A stretch of 64,000 nt of DNA from Paraburkholderia hayleyella (GTDB taxonomy: Bacteria > Pseudomonadota > Gammaproteobacteria > Burkholderiales > Burkholderiaceae): assembly GCF_009455685.1 (NCBI RefSeq), contig NZ_QPES01000001.1:1364001-1428000 (forward strand), read 5' to 3'. A program made the position numbers and the translations under genes. Shown piece by piece: positions 1 to 7,849 of the stretch; positions within the stretch are counted from its first letter, which is position 1; each line of letters begins with the position of its first letter. The notes below the pieces were generated by a model. It saw nothing but the letters and a program-made list of their open reading frames with translations. It had not been told where the DNA came from and made no database searches.

Positions 1-1
1 T

Positions 2-730
2 GAGTTGCGTCAGCTCACGCAAGGTTTCAACCAGATGGTGCAGGAAGTCGCCCGCACCGAGAATGACCGCGCGGTGATGCTAGCGGGCGTCGCGCACGAT
101 CTGAAGACCCCGCTCGCGCGCTTGCGCCTGCGCGCCGAAATGATGGATGACGCCAGGATGCGCGATGGCGTCGTGCGCGATGTGGATTCGATGACGCATA
201 TCGTCGAGCAGTTTCTGGTGTTCGCGCACGATAGCGCGGATCGCAGCGGGGTGGTGGAGGTCGACGCACAGTGTGAGCGCGTGATTCACAACTACCGTGC
301 GGTGAGCGCCCCCGCTGCCGCGGTGCAAACCGATCTGGCGGCGGGGGCGGCATTTCGTTTGCCGGCGGCGACGCTGGACCGGATTTTATCGAACCTGCTG
401 GATAACGCGCATGCGTATGGCGAGCCGCCAGTAGTGGTGGCCACGGCGCGCACGGCAGAGGGTTTTACGCTATCGGTCAGCGATCATGGCCGCGGCATTG
501 CTGCGCACGATTTGCAAAATGCCAGCCGGCCCTTTGTGCGGCTCGATCCGGCGCGCGGCGGTAACGGCCATAGCGGCTTGGGGCTGGCGATTGTCGAGCG
601 GCTAGTGCGGCGCGCGGGCGGCGAGTGCGAAATTACCAATCAGACGGAGACGGGGCATGGTTTGCGTGTGCGCATGGTGTTTCCGCTGGCATCGCGCTCA
701 CGGACAGCGGCCATGACCGATGCAGGGTGA
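2..730 (+). CDS. Sensor histidine kinase, C-terminal part (cut by the window edge)
   Basis: This is the cytoplasmic end of a two-component sensor kinase of the EnvZ/OmpR class; the sensor and membrane part lies left of the window. The first residues look like the end of a HAMP linker. The phosphoacceptor box follows (VAHDLKTPLARLRLRAEM, His at about residue 31 of the visible part). The ATPase domain has an N box (NLLDNAHAYG), a G1 box (DHGRGI) and a G2 box (GHSGLGLAIV). All catalytic motifs are intact, so it should be an active kinase. The reading frame is open to base 2, so the apparent TTG at base 5 is not the true start. The signal it senses and its partner regulator cannot be read from here; the regulator is probably just upstream. 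Confidence 0.9.
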   Translation, partial: ELRQLTQGFNQMVQEVARTENDRAVMLAGVAHDLKTPLARLRLRAEMMDDARMRDGVVRDVDSMTHIVEQFLVFAHDSADRSGVVEVDAQCERVIHNYRAVSAPAAAVQTDLAAGAAFRLPAATLDRILSNLLDNAHAYGEPPVVVATARTAEGFTLSVSDHGRGIAAHDLQNASRPFVRLDPARGGNGHSGLGLAIVERLVRRAGGECEITNQTETGHGLRVRMVFPLASRSRTAAMTDAG

Positions 731-823
731 GCGCGGTGGCTGGAGCCCTCGGGGGGAAAGCGCCGCGCGGCCCGGGCGAGGGACGCGGCGCAGGTTGCAA
801 GGTGCCGGGCTGTAGCGCGGGCC

Positions 824-1090
824 TTACTCGCCGAATAACGTGTTGAGTGCGGTAGCGGCATCGCTATCGACGGTATTCCAGGTGACGGTTTCGGCTTCGA
901 AGATGTAATGCGTGGTGTATTTGCCGAGCAGCGCGAGAATTTCTTCCTGAATAATTTCTGGCGCGACGTCCATTTTCAGATACCACGCGGTGGACGATAA
1001 GCGCGTCTGGAATGCGCCATATTCGGCCATCAACTGGTCGAACGCATTAGCGTCCTGATCGCGGCAGACAATCACCAGATTTCCCTTCAT
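824..1090 (-). CDS. Small conserved protein, SinR/Cas2-like in general look
   Basis: An 88-residue soluble protein with no signal peptide or membrane segment. The start is well supported: a perfect AGGAGG lies just upstream of the ATG on the minus strand. It opens with a hydrophobic strand (MKGNLVIVCRD) followed by helix-strand alternation, which suggests a small alpha/beta ferredoxin-like fold. The pattern reminds me of small proteins called SinR-like in Burkholderia, which share a fold with Cas2, but that is recollection and not a motif match. No CRISPR array or cas gene is nearby. It is convergent with the kinase gene and stands alone. Function unknown. Confidence 0.65.
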   Translation of the reverse strand: MKGNLVIVCRDQDANAFDQLMAEYGAFQTRLSSTAWYLKMDVAPEIIQEEILALLGKYTTHYIFEAETVTWNTVDSDAATALNTLFGE

Positions 1091-1723
1091 GCAAACCTCC
1101 TGTTACGCAATGCGTGGTGAGGGTCGATCATACCCGCCTTCACAAAAGCCTTGAAATGGCCCGCCCGCCGGCATGGCCCGAGAAGGAGCCGGAAAGCAAG
1201 GCGGGCTTTGCCTTGACCCCGTTTTCAGCGCATTTTCAGCATGTTGTTCGCGGCTCGCGTGAAAGTTTTTAACGGATTGTTCGTCACGGCGGGTTCCGCG
1301 ATGGCGGGCTTCACGGCATAATTCCGGGATTGTGCCAGGACGCGCTGGGGAGGCGGGTTTGGCTAGCGTTGCCGGGATGGCGTGTGATACCGCCAGATTG
1401 TGGGTACCGGTCTTAACGCCTGGGGTCCGCCGCTGCTGCGGCTATCTGGTTTGCGGGGTTTGCGGTCTGGCGCACGCACGGCGGCATTCCGCTCTTGCTG
1501 TACCATCCGCTCCGCGATCACCGTTGGCTTCATTCAATGAGCTGAAAGTTAACGGAATGGCTTGAACTGCTGAACGGCTTGCGCCCACTTGCCATGGTGC
1601 CGCCAGAGGCTTCTGCTGGGCGCCTGCACGCATTACGGGAAGCGTTTAAGCCTTCACGTGACCTGGCCACGGGCCGCCAGCCGGCATGAGGCGCTGGCGG
1701 CTTATTCGCTGCTGCGTCTGATG

Positions 1724-1771
1724 TCAGCCAAATTGTCAGCCAAATTGTCGGCCAAATTGTCGGCCAAATTG
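1724..1771. repeat. Tandem array, 4 x 12 bp
   Basis: Four head-to-tail copies of TCAGCCAAATTG; the last two copies read TCGGCCAAATTG. It is intergenic, upstream of the ABC permease gene. The unit is not palindromic, there are no spacers, and it is not a CRISPR. Confidence 0.9.
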
Positions 1772-2020
1772 CAGTCTTATCCGTTTTGACTCTGAACTGA
1801 ATCCCGCTGCAATCCAGGCCCGATCGCCGGGCATGTCGCGGATGGCCCTGAAATACAGGAAGTAGTAGTGTCGTGCCGGTTTGTCTCTCGCCGGTCCACG
1901 CGTTGTTCACGCCAACGAATCACCGCGCCCATGCGTTTAGCCATGTTTGAATTCCACTGTCCGGACCGCCTTTTTTGCAGCCGTGCCTGGGTGACCCCCG
2001 GCATTATCCCGGCGCCATTG

Positions 2021-2056
2021 CACATCTCGCACATTTCGCACATCGCGCACATCTCG
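2021..2056. repeat. Tandem array, 4 x 9 bp, in the permease leader
   Basis: Four copies of CACATCTCG with variants CACATTTCG and CACATCGCG, ending 26 bases before the permease ATG, so it probably lies in the transcribed leader. The unit length is a multiple of three, so an upstream in-frame start would read through it, but the Shine-Dalgarno lies downstream of the array. Confidence 0.85.
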
Positions 2057-2082
2057 CAGCTTGTGCGCGGGGAGGGGCTTTG

Positions 2083-3831
2083 ATGGATTTCAACCCAAAC
2101 CGGACGGCTAGTGCCTCGGCGTGGCGGGTTTTACCCAACCGCTGGGACTTTGTGGCGTTTCCCCTGATCATCTGCGTGATAGCGATGGCTGCGATCGGTT
2201 TTCACGAAACGATGGCGCCCATTGCCACGCTCAAAACCCAGACCATCTCGCTGGATCCGACCCATTTACCGGAATACGCGATGCGCACCACGTTGCGCAT
2301 GCTGGCGGCGATGGTCGCATCACTGGTGTTTACGCTGCTCTATGGCACGCTGGCGGCCAAGAGCCGCCGGGCCGGGCAGGTGCTGGTGCCGATTCTCGAC
2401 ATCCTGCAATCGGTGCCGGTGCTGGGCTATATCTCCTTTACGGTGACGTTTTTTCTCGCGCTGTTTCCAGCGCGCGTGCTGGGCGCGGAACTGGCGGCGA
2501 TCTTCGCTATTTTCACCGCCCAGGCGTGGAACATGACCTTCAGCTTTTATCAGTCGCTGCGCACGGTGCCACGCGATCTTGATGAAGTCTCGCGCGGGTT
2601 TCATCTGACCGCTTGGCAGCGCTTCTGGAAGCTGGAAGTGCCGTTTTCGATGCCCGGCCTGATCTGGAACATGATGATGTCGATGTCGGGCGGCTGGTTT
2701 TTCGTCGTCGCTTCCGAGGCCATCACGGTTGGCAACAACACCATCACATTGCCTGGCATTGGCTCTTATCTGGCACAGGCGATCTCGAACACCGATCTGC
2801 ATGCAATTGGCTGGGTCATCCTGACCATGACCATCGTGATCCTCGCCTATGACCAGCTTCTGTTCCGTCCGCTGGTGGCGTGGGCCGACAAGTTCCGCAT
2901 GGAAACCACCAGCTCTGGCAATGCCCCCGAATCCTGGCTGCTCGACCTGATCCGCCGCACGCGGCTGATTCATCGTTTGCTGGTGCCGGTGGGCTGGCTC
3001 TTTGCCAAAGCCGCGCGCGTACCGCTGCGTTTGCCCGCATGGCGCAAGCAAGCGAGGCATACCCGCTCGCAGTCCGGGCCCGCCTCGCGCTGGGGCGATC
3101 TCGTCTGGGCCAGCGTGGTGCTCGCCGCGACGGTGTACATCGTGTATTACGTCGTGGCCTACGTGCGTACGGGTGTCTCGCTTGATGAGGTCGGTCATGT
3201 GTTCCTGCTTGGGCTCGCCACGCTGCTGCGGGTGATTTTGCTGATTGCGCTGGCGTCGGTGGTGTGGGTGCCGATCGGTGTGCTGATCGGCCTGCGGCCC
3301 GCACTCGCTGAAAAAATCCAGCCGCTCGCGCAGTTTCTGGCGGCGTTTCCGGCCAACCTGCTGTTTCCGGTATTCGTGCTGCTGATCGTGCGTTTTCACC
3401 TGAACCCGGACATCTGGCTGTCACCGCTGATCGTGCTGGGCACGCAGTGGTACATCCTGTTCAATGTGATCGCCGGGGCCAGCGCTTATCCCAACGATTA
3501 CCGCGAAGCCGCGGCGAACCTCCAGATTCGCGGCTGGCAATGGTGGCGTCAGGTGATGCTGCCAGGTATTTTTCCGTATTACGTCACGGGTGCGATCACG
3601 GCCTCGGGCGGTGCGTGGAACGCCAGCATCGTCGCCGAATACGTGCAGTGGGGCGACACCCGGGTGGTGGCTCATGGCCTGGGCGCCTACATTGCGCAGA
3701 CCACCGAGGCGGGCGACTATCCGAAGATCATCATGGGCATTGCCGTGATGTCGCTATTCGTGACCTTGTTTAACCGCCTGCTATGGCGTCCGCTGTACGC
3801 GTATGCCGAAGCGAAGCTGCGGCTCGACTGA
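2083..3831 (+). CDS. NitT/TauT-type ABC transporter, fused double permease
   Basis: Inner-membrane subunit of an importer of the nitrate/sulfonate/taurine/bicarbonate class. Its 582 residues hold two binding-protein-dependent permease domains in one chain. The first spans about residues 20-290, with its EAA-like loop near a conserved DEVSRGFHLTAWQRFWKLE segment. The second spans about residues 340-580, with a second EAA-like loop around YREAAANLQIRGWQWWRQV. Several hydrophobic membrane segments are visible in each half. The start at 2083 is chosen for the GGGGAGG just upstream; an earlier in-frame ATG at 1975 lies in the repeat-bearing leader. The ATPase gene follows after 45 bp, so the two form an operon. 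No solute-binding protein is encoded nearby, so the substrate cannot be inferred. Confidence 0.9.
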   Translation: MDFNPNRTASASAWRVLPNRWDFVAFPLIICVIAMAAIGFHETMAPIATLKTQTISLDPTHLPEYAMRTTLRMLAAMVASLVFTLLYGTLAAKSRRAGQVLVPILDILQSVPVLGYISFTVTFFLALFPARVLGAELAAIFAIFTAQAWNMTFSFYQSLRTVPRDLDEVSRGFHLTAWQRFWKLEVPFSMPGLIWNMMMSMSGGWFFVVASEAITVGNNTITLPGIGSYLAQAISNTDLHAIGWVILTMTIVILAYDQLLFRPLVAWADKFRMETTSSGNAPESWLLDLIRRTRLIHRLLVPVGWLFAKAARVPLRLPAWRKQARHTRSQSGPASRWGDLVWASVVLAATVYIVYYVVAYVRTGVSLDEVGHVFLLGLATLLRVILLIALASVVWVPIGVLIGLRPALAEKIQPLAQFLAAFPANLLFPVFVLLIVRFHLNPDIWLSPLIVLGTQWYILFNVIAGASAYPNDYREAAANLQIRGWQWWRQVMLPGIFPYYVTGAITASGGAWNASIVAEYVQWGDTRVVAHGLGAYIAQTTEAGDYPKIIMGIAVMSLFVTLFNRLLWRPLYAYAEAKLRLD

Positions 3832-3876
3832 AACTGGAATGAAGACTGAGACTGGGCAACATTGAGGCAAAACGCG

Positions 3877-5250
3877 ATGCAAAATTCCAAACCCCCTAAA
3901 ACCGCCACCGTTGCGGCTTCTGCTTCGGCGGCCACGCCGTCCCACACGGGTGCACAAGGGGCGAACACGAGCGTTGAAATCCTGCGAGTGAAGGATGTTT
4001 GCCGGGGGTTCAATAAAACCCAGGGCGAACTGCTCGTGCTCGACGATGTCAACCTGACGCTGCGTGAGGGCGAAATTGTCGGCCTGCTAGGCCGCTCGGG
4101 CTCGGGCAAATCCACCTTGCTGCGCATCATCGCGGGTTTGATCGAGCCGACCGATGGCGAGGTCAGCTATCTGGGCGAGCCGGTTTCGGGTCCGGCCAAG
4201 GGCGTGGCGATGGTGTTCCAGACCTTCGCGCTGTTTCCGTGGCTGACGGTGCTGCAAAACGTCGAAGCGGGGCTGGAAGCGCAAGGCGTCGGCGCACGCG
4301 AGCGACGCGAACGCGCGCTCGCCGCGATCGACCTGATTGGTCTCGACGGGTTTGAGAATGCCTATCCGCGCGAGCTTTCGGGCGGCATGCGCCAGCGCGT
4401 GGGTTTTGCCCGCGCGCTGGTGGTCGATCCGACGCTGCTGCTGATGGACGAGCCGTTCTCCGCGCTCGACGTGCTGACTGCCGAAACCTTGCGTACCGAC
4501 CTGCTCGATTTATGGACGCAGGGGCGCATGCCGATCAAGGCGGTGCTGATCGTCACGCACAACATCGAAGAAGCGGTGTTCATGTGCGACCGGATCCTGG
4601 TGCTCTCATCCAATCCGGGGCGGGTGATCGCTGAAATCAAGGTGCCGTTCAAGCATCCGCGTAACCGGCTGGATCCGGCGTTCCGCCGCCTTGTGGACGA
4701 CATCTACGCCAAGATGACCGCGCGCCAGATCGGCGAAGCGATGCGCCGGGGGCTGGAGCTGGGCAACTGGCTGCCGCATGTGTCGACCAACCTGATGGCG
4801 GGTCTGATCGAAATGCTCGCCGCCGCGCCGTATCACGGTCGCGCGGATATGCCTGAAATTGCGCGTTCGCTGCATCTGGAGGTGGACGATCTGTTCCCGG
4901 TAGCCGAAGTGTTGCAGCATCTGGGCTTTGCCGATGTGCGCGAGGGCGATATTTTCCTGACACCGCCTGCCCGCGTGTTTGCCGAGTTTGGCACCCAGGA
5001 GCGCAAGCTGATGTTCGCCGAGCATTTGCTGCGCCATGTGCCGCTCGCGGCACGGATCAAGAAAGTGCTCAATGAGCGCCCCGGACATCGCGCACCGCGC
5101 GTGCGTTTCGAGCAGGAACTGGAAGATTTTCTCTCGGACAGCGCCGCCGAAGAAACGCTCGACGCGGTGATCAACTGGGGCCGTTATGGTGAAATTTTCT
5201 CGTACAACGACCAGACTGAAATTTTCAGTCTGGAGGATGTCGAATCCTGA
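3877..5250 (+). CDS. ABC transporter ATPase with C-terminal AAA-associated domain
   Basis: Energising subunit for the preceding double permease; 457 residues. The nucleotide-binding domain (about residues 30-270) has Walker A (GRSGSGKST), a Q-loop (FQTFALFP), the signature LSGGMRQR, Walker B (LLLMDEPFSALD) and the switch His (VTHN), as in NrtD/SsuB/TauB proteins. The last about 170 residues form an extra domain of the type known as the ABC-transporter C-terminal AAA-associated domain, whose role is not established. The N-terminal 25 residues are Ala/Thr-rich and low in complexity. ATG 3877 is preferred because GAGG precedes it; a TTG at 3862 is also in frame. Same operon as the permease. Confidence 0.9.
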   Translation: MQNSKPPKTATVAASASAATPSHTGAQGANTSVEILRVKDVCRGFNKTQGELLVLDDVNLTLREGEIVGLLGRSGSGKSTLLRIIAGLIEPTDGEVSYLGEPVSGPAKGVAMVFQTFALFPWLTVLQNVEAGLEAQGVGARERRERALAAIDLIGLDGFENAYPRELSGGMRQRVGFARALVVDPTLLLMDEPFSALDVLTAETLRTDLLDLWTQGRMPIKAVLIVTHNIEEAVFMCDRILVLSSNPGRVIAEIKVPFKHPRNRLDPAFRRLVDDIYAKMTARQIGEAMRRGLELGNWLPHVSTNLMAGLIEMLAAAPYHGRADMPEIARSLHLEVDDLFPVAEVLQHLGFADVREGDIFLTPPARVFAEFGTQERKLMFAEHLLRHVPLAARIKKVLNERPGHRAPRVRFEQELEDFLSDSAAEETLDAVINWGRYGEIFSYNDQTEIFSLEDVES

Positions 5251-5257
5251 AAGTAGA

Positions 5258-5299
5258 GCCCGCGCGAACCGGCATGATTTTAGCCGGGTTCGCGCGGGC
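5258..5299. terminator. Strong hairpin between convergent genes
   Basis: A 16-17 bp GC-rich stem (GCCCGCGCGAACCGGC pairing with 5283-5299, one bulge) and a 9-base loop lie between the ATPase gene and the convergent VOC gene. There is no T tract on either side, so as an intrinsic terminator it would be weak in the usual sense. A bidirectional transcript-end stabiliser is the likely role. Confidence 0.6.
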
Positions 5300-5314
5300 A
5301 TCGAATGCTCGACG

Positions 5315-5818
5315 TTACGTTTGATAGACGGCGGCAGCCACTTCTGCCTCAAGGCTGGATAGATCGCGGGTCTTCGGATCGAAGATTTTCGAAAACACCT
5401 CATCGTGGTTTTTGAAGGCCTTGAACTCAAGTGCGTTGCCCGAGGGATCCATGATGAAGAGGGTGGCGTGTTCGCCCGGTTTTCCCGCCATGCGCACGTG
5501 AGGGGGATCGACGAACGGATAATTCCGTGACTTGATTCGCTCAGCCAGTTCGCTCCAGGTTTGCCTGTCGAAATTCAGGCCAAAATGTGGCACGGTGACC
5601 TTCTCGTCGTGAAACTTCGATTCAAACGTCCCCGATGTCCGGGCGCATTGTTCCGGTGCGATGTGCAGCACCAGGTGATGGCCATAGAAGTTGAAGTCGA
5701 TCAGGTTGTCTGTGGACCGTCCTTCCTCGCCCCCCAACACATCACGATAAAACTGCCGCGATACCTCCAGGTCGAACACGGCTATGGCGAGGTGAAATTG
5801 CGCGTGAGTTTGTTTCAT
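5315..5818 (-). CDS. VOC-family metalloenzyme (glyoxalase/dioxygenase type)
   Basis: A 167-residue vicinal-oxygen-chelate protein with the usual paired beta-alpha-beta-beta-beta modules. The expected metal ligands are all present: His9 (FHLAI), His78 (VPHFGLN) and Glu131 (GNALEFK), the 2-His-1-Glu arrangement of GLOD5-like and extradiol dioxygenase members. The segment MDPSGNALEFKAF is typical. It therefore probably binds Fe(II) or another divalent metal; the substrate is unknown. It starts 20 bp after the stop of the diiron oxygenase gene on the same strand and is probably cotranscribed with it, which suggests successive steps on one small molecule. Could also be a stand-alone glyoxalase-like enzyme. 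Confidence 0.8.
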   Translation of the reverse strand: MKQTHAQFHLAIAVFDLEVSRQFYRDVLGGEEGRSTDNLIDFNFYGHHLVLHIAPEQCARTSGTFESKFHDEKVTVPHFGLNFDRQTWSELAERIKSRNYPFVDPPHVRMAGKPGEHATLFIMDPSGNALEFKAFKNHDEVFSKIFDPKTRDLSSLEAEVAAAVYQT

Positions 5819-5838
5819 ATCAGGCTCCGCAAATAAAA

Positions 5839-6660
5839 CTAGTTAAGCGTGACGTTATGGCTTATGCCGGCAGACAAGGCCGCAGGCTGAAACTCAAAAG
5901 TGGAGGAAATCCGCGTGCGTCTGACATCGGAAGATGTCGCGGAGGCGAGGACGTTATTCCAGAAGTCTCCCCACGAATGCATGCTCTCCTGGTAGCCGAG
6001 CCCGAGGTCACTGATTGCTTCGTTGCCTTGCTGGATGATTTCTTCGTTGATTAACTGGCGTGTCGTGAGCCGATGCGCGATATCGTGTTCGCCGATATGC
6101 AGGTCCCAGAACCTCCAGTCAATGGACGGCCGGTTTTGCTGAATGAACGGATTCTTGATGAGGTGCTCGTAGAGCCTTGCCAGGTAGATCTGGCACACGC
6201 ATTCGCCCCCCATGCCTCGTAGCCCGACCGAGTAGGCGGAACTCGTGTTGCTGCTGACGAGTTTGCTGCGGGTACTGTCGAGAATGTCGATATTGTCGGC
6301 TAGCGCCAGCGAGTCCAGTTCGTCGTTCTGGCTGTTGAGGCTTCTCAGGAAATCGTCATAGAGACGCGGATGCGCTCCGGCAGGGTCGCCCCGGCCCAGT
6401 TCGTCGAACAGGACGTCGGCCATAAAGCTGCGAAGTTTGCCATCCTGAAGGCGAGCGATGAGGATGGCGATATCCGGGATGTAATAAACAGTGAAGAAGC
6501 GGTATTGAATGAGGATGGAGTTCAGCTCATCGGGCGCGGCGCGTTCGACGAATGCGAACAGATCGCCAGCAAGCTCAACGGTTTGCTCCTGTAAAAGGTC
6601 CGCCATGTTCCAGAACTGGCTACTATCGCCTGAATTCCAGTTGATATTGATCTTGTGCAT
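5839..6660 (-). CDS. Haem-oxygenase-like diiron oxygenase (iron-containing redox enzyme family)
   Basis: A 273-residue, mainly helical protein of the HDO/CADD-like superfamily, whose members (UndA, BesC, SznF and others) use two irons and O2 for N-oxidation, C-C cleavage or decarboxylation. The spaced ligand set is visible: Glu87 (DELG), His97 (GAHP), Glu153 (GGECV), then His188, Asp193 and His196 in HIGEHDIAH. ATG 6660 is chosen because GAGG sits 8 bases upstream; the longer frame to 6741 lacks such a site. It leads an apparent two-gene operon with the VOC enzyme. The upstream region is unusually AT-rich. The reaction cannot be predicted, and no peptide-synthetase or other pathway gene is adjacent. 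Confidence 0.8.
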   Translation of the reverse strand: MHKININWNSGDSSQFWNMADLLQEQTVELAGDLFAFVERAAPDELNSILIQYRFFTVYYIPDIAILIARLQDGKLRSFMADVLFDELGRGDPAGAHPRLYDDFLRSLNSQNDELDSLALADNIDILDSTRSKLVSSNTSSAYSVGLRGMGGECVCQIYLARLYEHLIKNPFIQQNRPSIDWRFWDLHIGEHDIAHRLTTRQLINEEIIQQGNEAISDLGLGYQESMHSWGDFWNNVLASATSSDVRRTRISSTFEFQPAALSAGISHNVTLN

Positions 6661-7291
6661 GTTAAGTACCTCGTACCTGATTTCATGCGCGCATTTATCT
6701 TTGTTCTTGTTATGGCGAGTATGAAGAACGTTATTTAACACGTGTGCATCGACGAATCGATACGGCTGGCCGGGTAAATTAAAACGGGAACTTGTTCGTC
6801 ATGCATCCTCCTGACTAGATATAAAACACGGGGCGATGGCGTGAAAAGGTAGCGCTGAGGATTGACAAAAAGAACCAGTGAGATGAGTTCGTGGAGAATC
6901 TGGGTGTTGTGTTCGCGGGAGCGCGTCACCGGGCTGTGTCTCGGTAAACAGACGAATAGCGGCGAAAAAGAATGGCTACTCGATTGCCGTTTCACCTGCA
7001 TTAATGACGTGAACTTGAGCGCGATTTAAGTATTGTCATTAAGGTTGGAAAGTGCGGGTAGTATAGGCAATAAATAATAGGATTGCTGAGAATTATATAT
7101 TGTGTATTAGTCGATTATTGAATTGATTAAGATTGCTGATTTTTAGCTGAAAATCAGGCCATGAGCCAGTTCTGAAGGCAAATGAAACAGATCAAGCAGA
7201 TAAAACAGAAAGGCAAATAGAAAAGCATTGCGGCATCGCGTTGCACGGCCGAGCCGCTGGATGGGTGCTCAGGCCGGCGGCCTGTCCAGCG
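6661..7291. other. AT-rich intergenic region upstream of the diiron oxygenase
   Basis: About 630 bp with no supported gene. Its middle (about 7020-7200) is much richer in A+T than the neighbours, with runs such as AATTATATATTG. It contains the promoter region for the minus-strand oxygenase operon and the 3' flank of the lipoprotein pair. The base composition suggests acquired DNA or a silenced regulatory region. No repeats or IS ends seen. Confidence 0.5.
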
Positions 7292-7849
7292 TTATTGCAA
7301 GTTGCCCCAGCGCGCGACGGCGGGTTCGGCCTGAGCCCACTTCCAGCCGCCACCGCTGCTCTGGCAGGCGCTGGCGTTGTACCAGGCCTCGGGGGCATCG
7401 GGCTTGCTGCCTTGCGCGACCGAAAACATAAATTCTTTGCATAGCGCGAGCGCCGAACTGAAGGCCCGCGTGACCCGAACCTGGCCGCGGCCGTTTTCGA
7501 GCGGCAGTATGTGTTGCACTTGCCAAGGACGGCTCTGACCCACTGCCAGCCCGCCCGCCAGGGCGGCAATGGCATCTTGCTGATCGCCGTGCATGGATTT
7601 CATATAGCGCTTGACGGCTTCGTCCGTGGCGGCTTGCACGGCGATGCCTACGCCGATCCCTACGGCAGGGTTCGCGCTCACCAGCCCCGAGAGCATGCCT
7701 GCCGCTGCACCGCTGGCCGCCCCCACCGAGGCACAGCCACTGCACAGTACGCTCAGGCTGAGACACAGCGCCACTCCCCAAGTCACGCTGGCCTGCTTGA
7801 GATGCTTGAGATGCTTGAGATGCTTGAGGCGCTCGAAATGAGCCGTCAT
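7292..7849 (-). CDS. Putative lipoprotein, second of a tandem paralogous pair
   Basis: A 185-residue protein with a lipoprotein signal: a basic N-terminus, a hydrophobic stretch and a lipobox ending in CSGC, followed by a Gly/Ala-rich segment. The C-terminal half matches the upstream neighbour closely: both carry W.VQH..P.EN, then CKE..FSV and a final WKWA.AEPA..RWG.LQ. Two conserved Cys in that half may form a disulfide. The start ATG overlaps the stop of the first gene by 4 bp (ATGA), with GGGGAG upstream inside that gene, so translation is probably coupled. The N-terminus carries repeated His-Leu-Lys triplets from a 9-bp DNA array. Family and function unknown to me; likely periplasm-facing. 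Confidence 0.75.
   Translation of the reverse strand: MTAHFERLKHLKHLKHLKQASVTWGVALCLSLSVLCSGCASVGAASGAAAGMLSGLVSANPAVGIGVGIAVQAATDEAVKRYMKSMHGDQQDAIAALAGGLAVGQSRPWQVQHILPLENGRGQVRVTRAFSSALALCKEFMFSVAQGSKPDAPEAWYNASACQSSGGGWKWAQAEPAVARWGNLQ
7795..7830. repeat. In-frame 9-bp array encoding His-Leu-Lys repeats
   Basis: Three perfect copies of GCTTGAGAT and one GCTTGAGGC, with a more diverged GCTCGAAAT next to them. On the minus strand they encode LKHLKHLKHLK in the n-region of the lipoprotein signal peptide. The unit is a multiple of three, so gain or loss of copies would keep the frame and change the positive charge before the signal peptide. Confidence 0.9.

Larger units (their letters stand above)
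1091..2082. other. Long gene-poor stretch with two short tandem arrays
   Basis: Almost 1 kb with no convincing gene. The open frames here are short, lack Shine-Dalgarno sequences, overlap each other and resemble no known family. The stretch holds the upstream region of the small minus-strand gene, two tandem arrays (1724-1771 and 2021-2056) and the leader of the ABC permease gene, with GGGGAGG just before its ATG. It could be a decayed gene, but I recognise none. Confidence 0.5.

Noticed and set aside
1724..2056. Tandem arrays as a CRISPR
   Set aside because: The units are 9 and 12 bp, directly abutting, without spacers or cas genes.
2320..3399. A 359-residue minus-strand open frame inside the permease gene
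   Set aside because: It is antisense to a gene with clear family motifs; its sequence is rich in Arg, His and Gln without domain signs, typical of frames opposite GC-rich genes.
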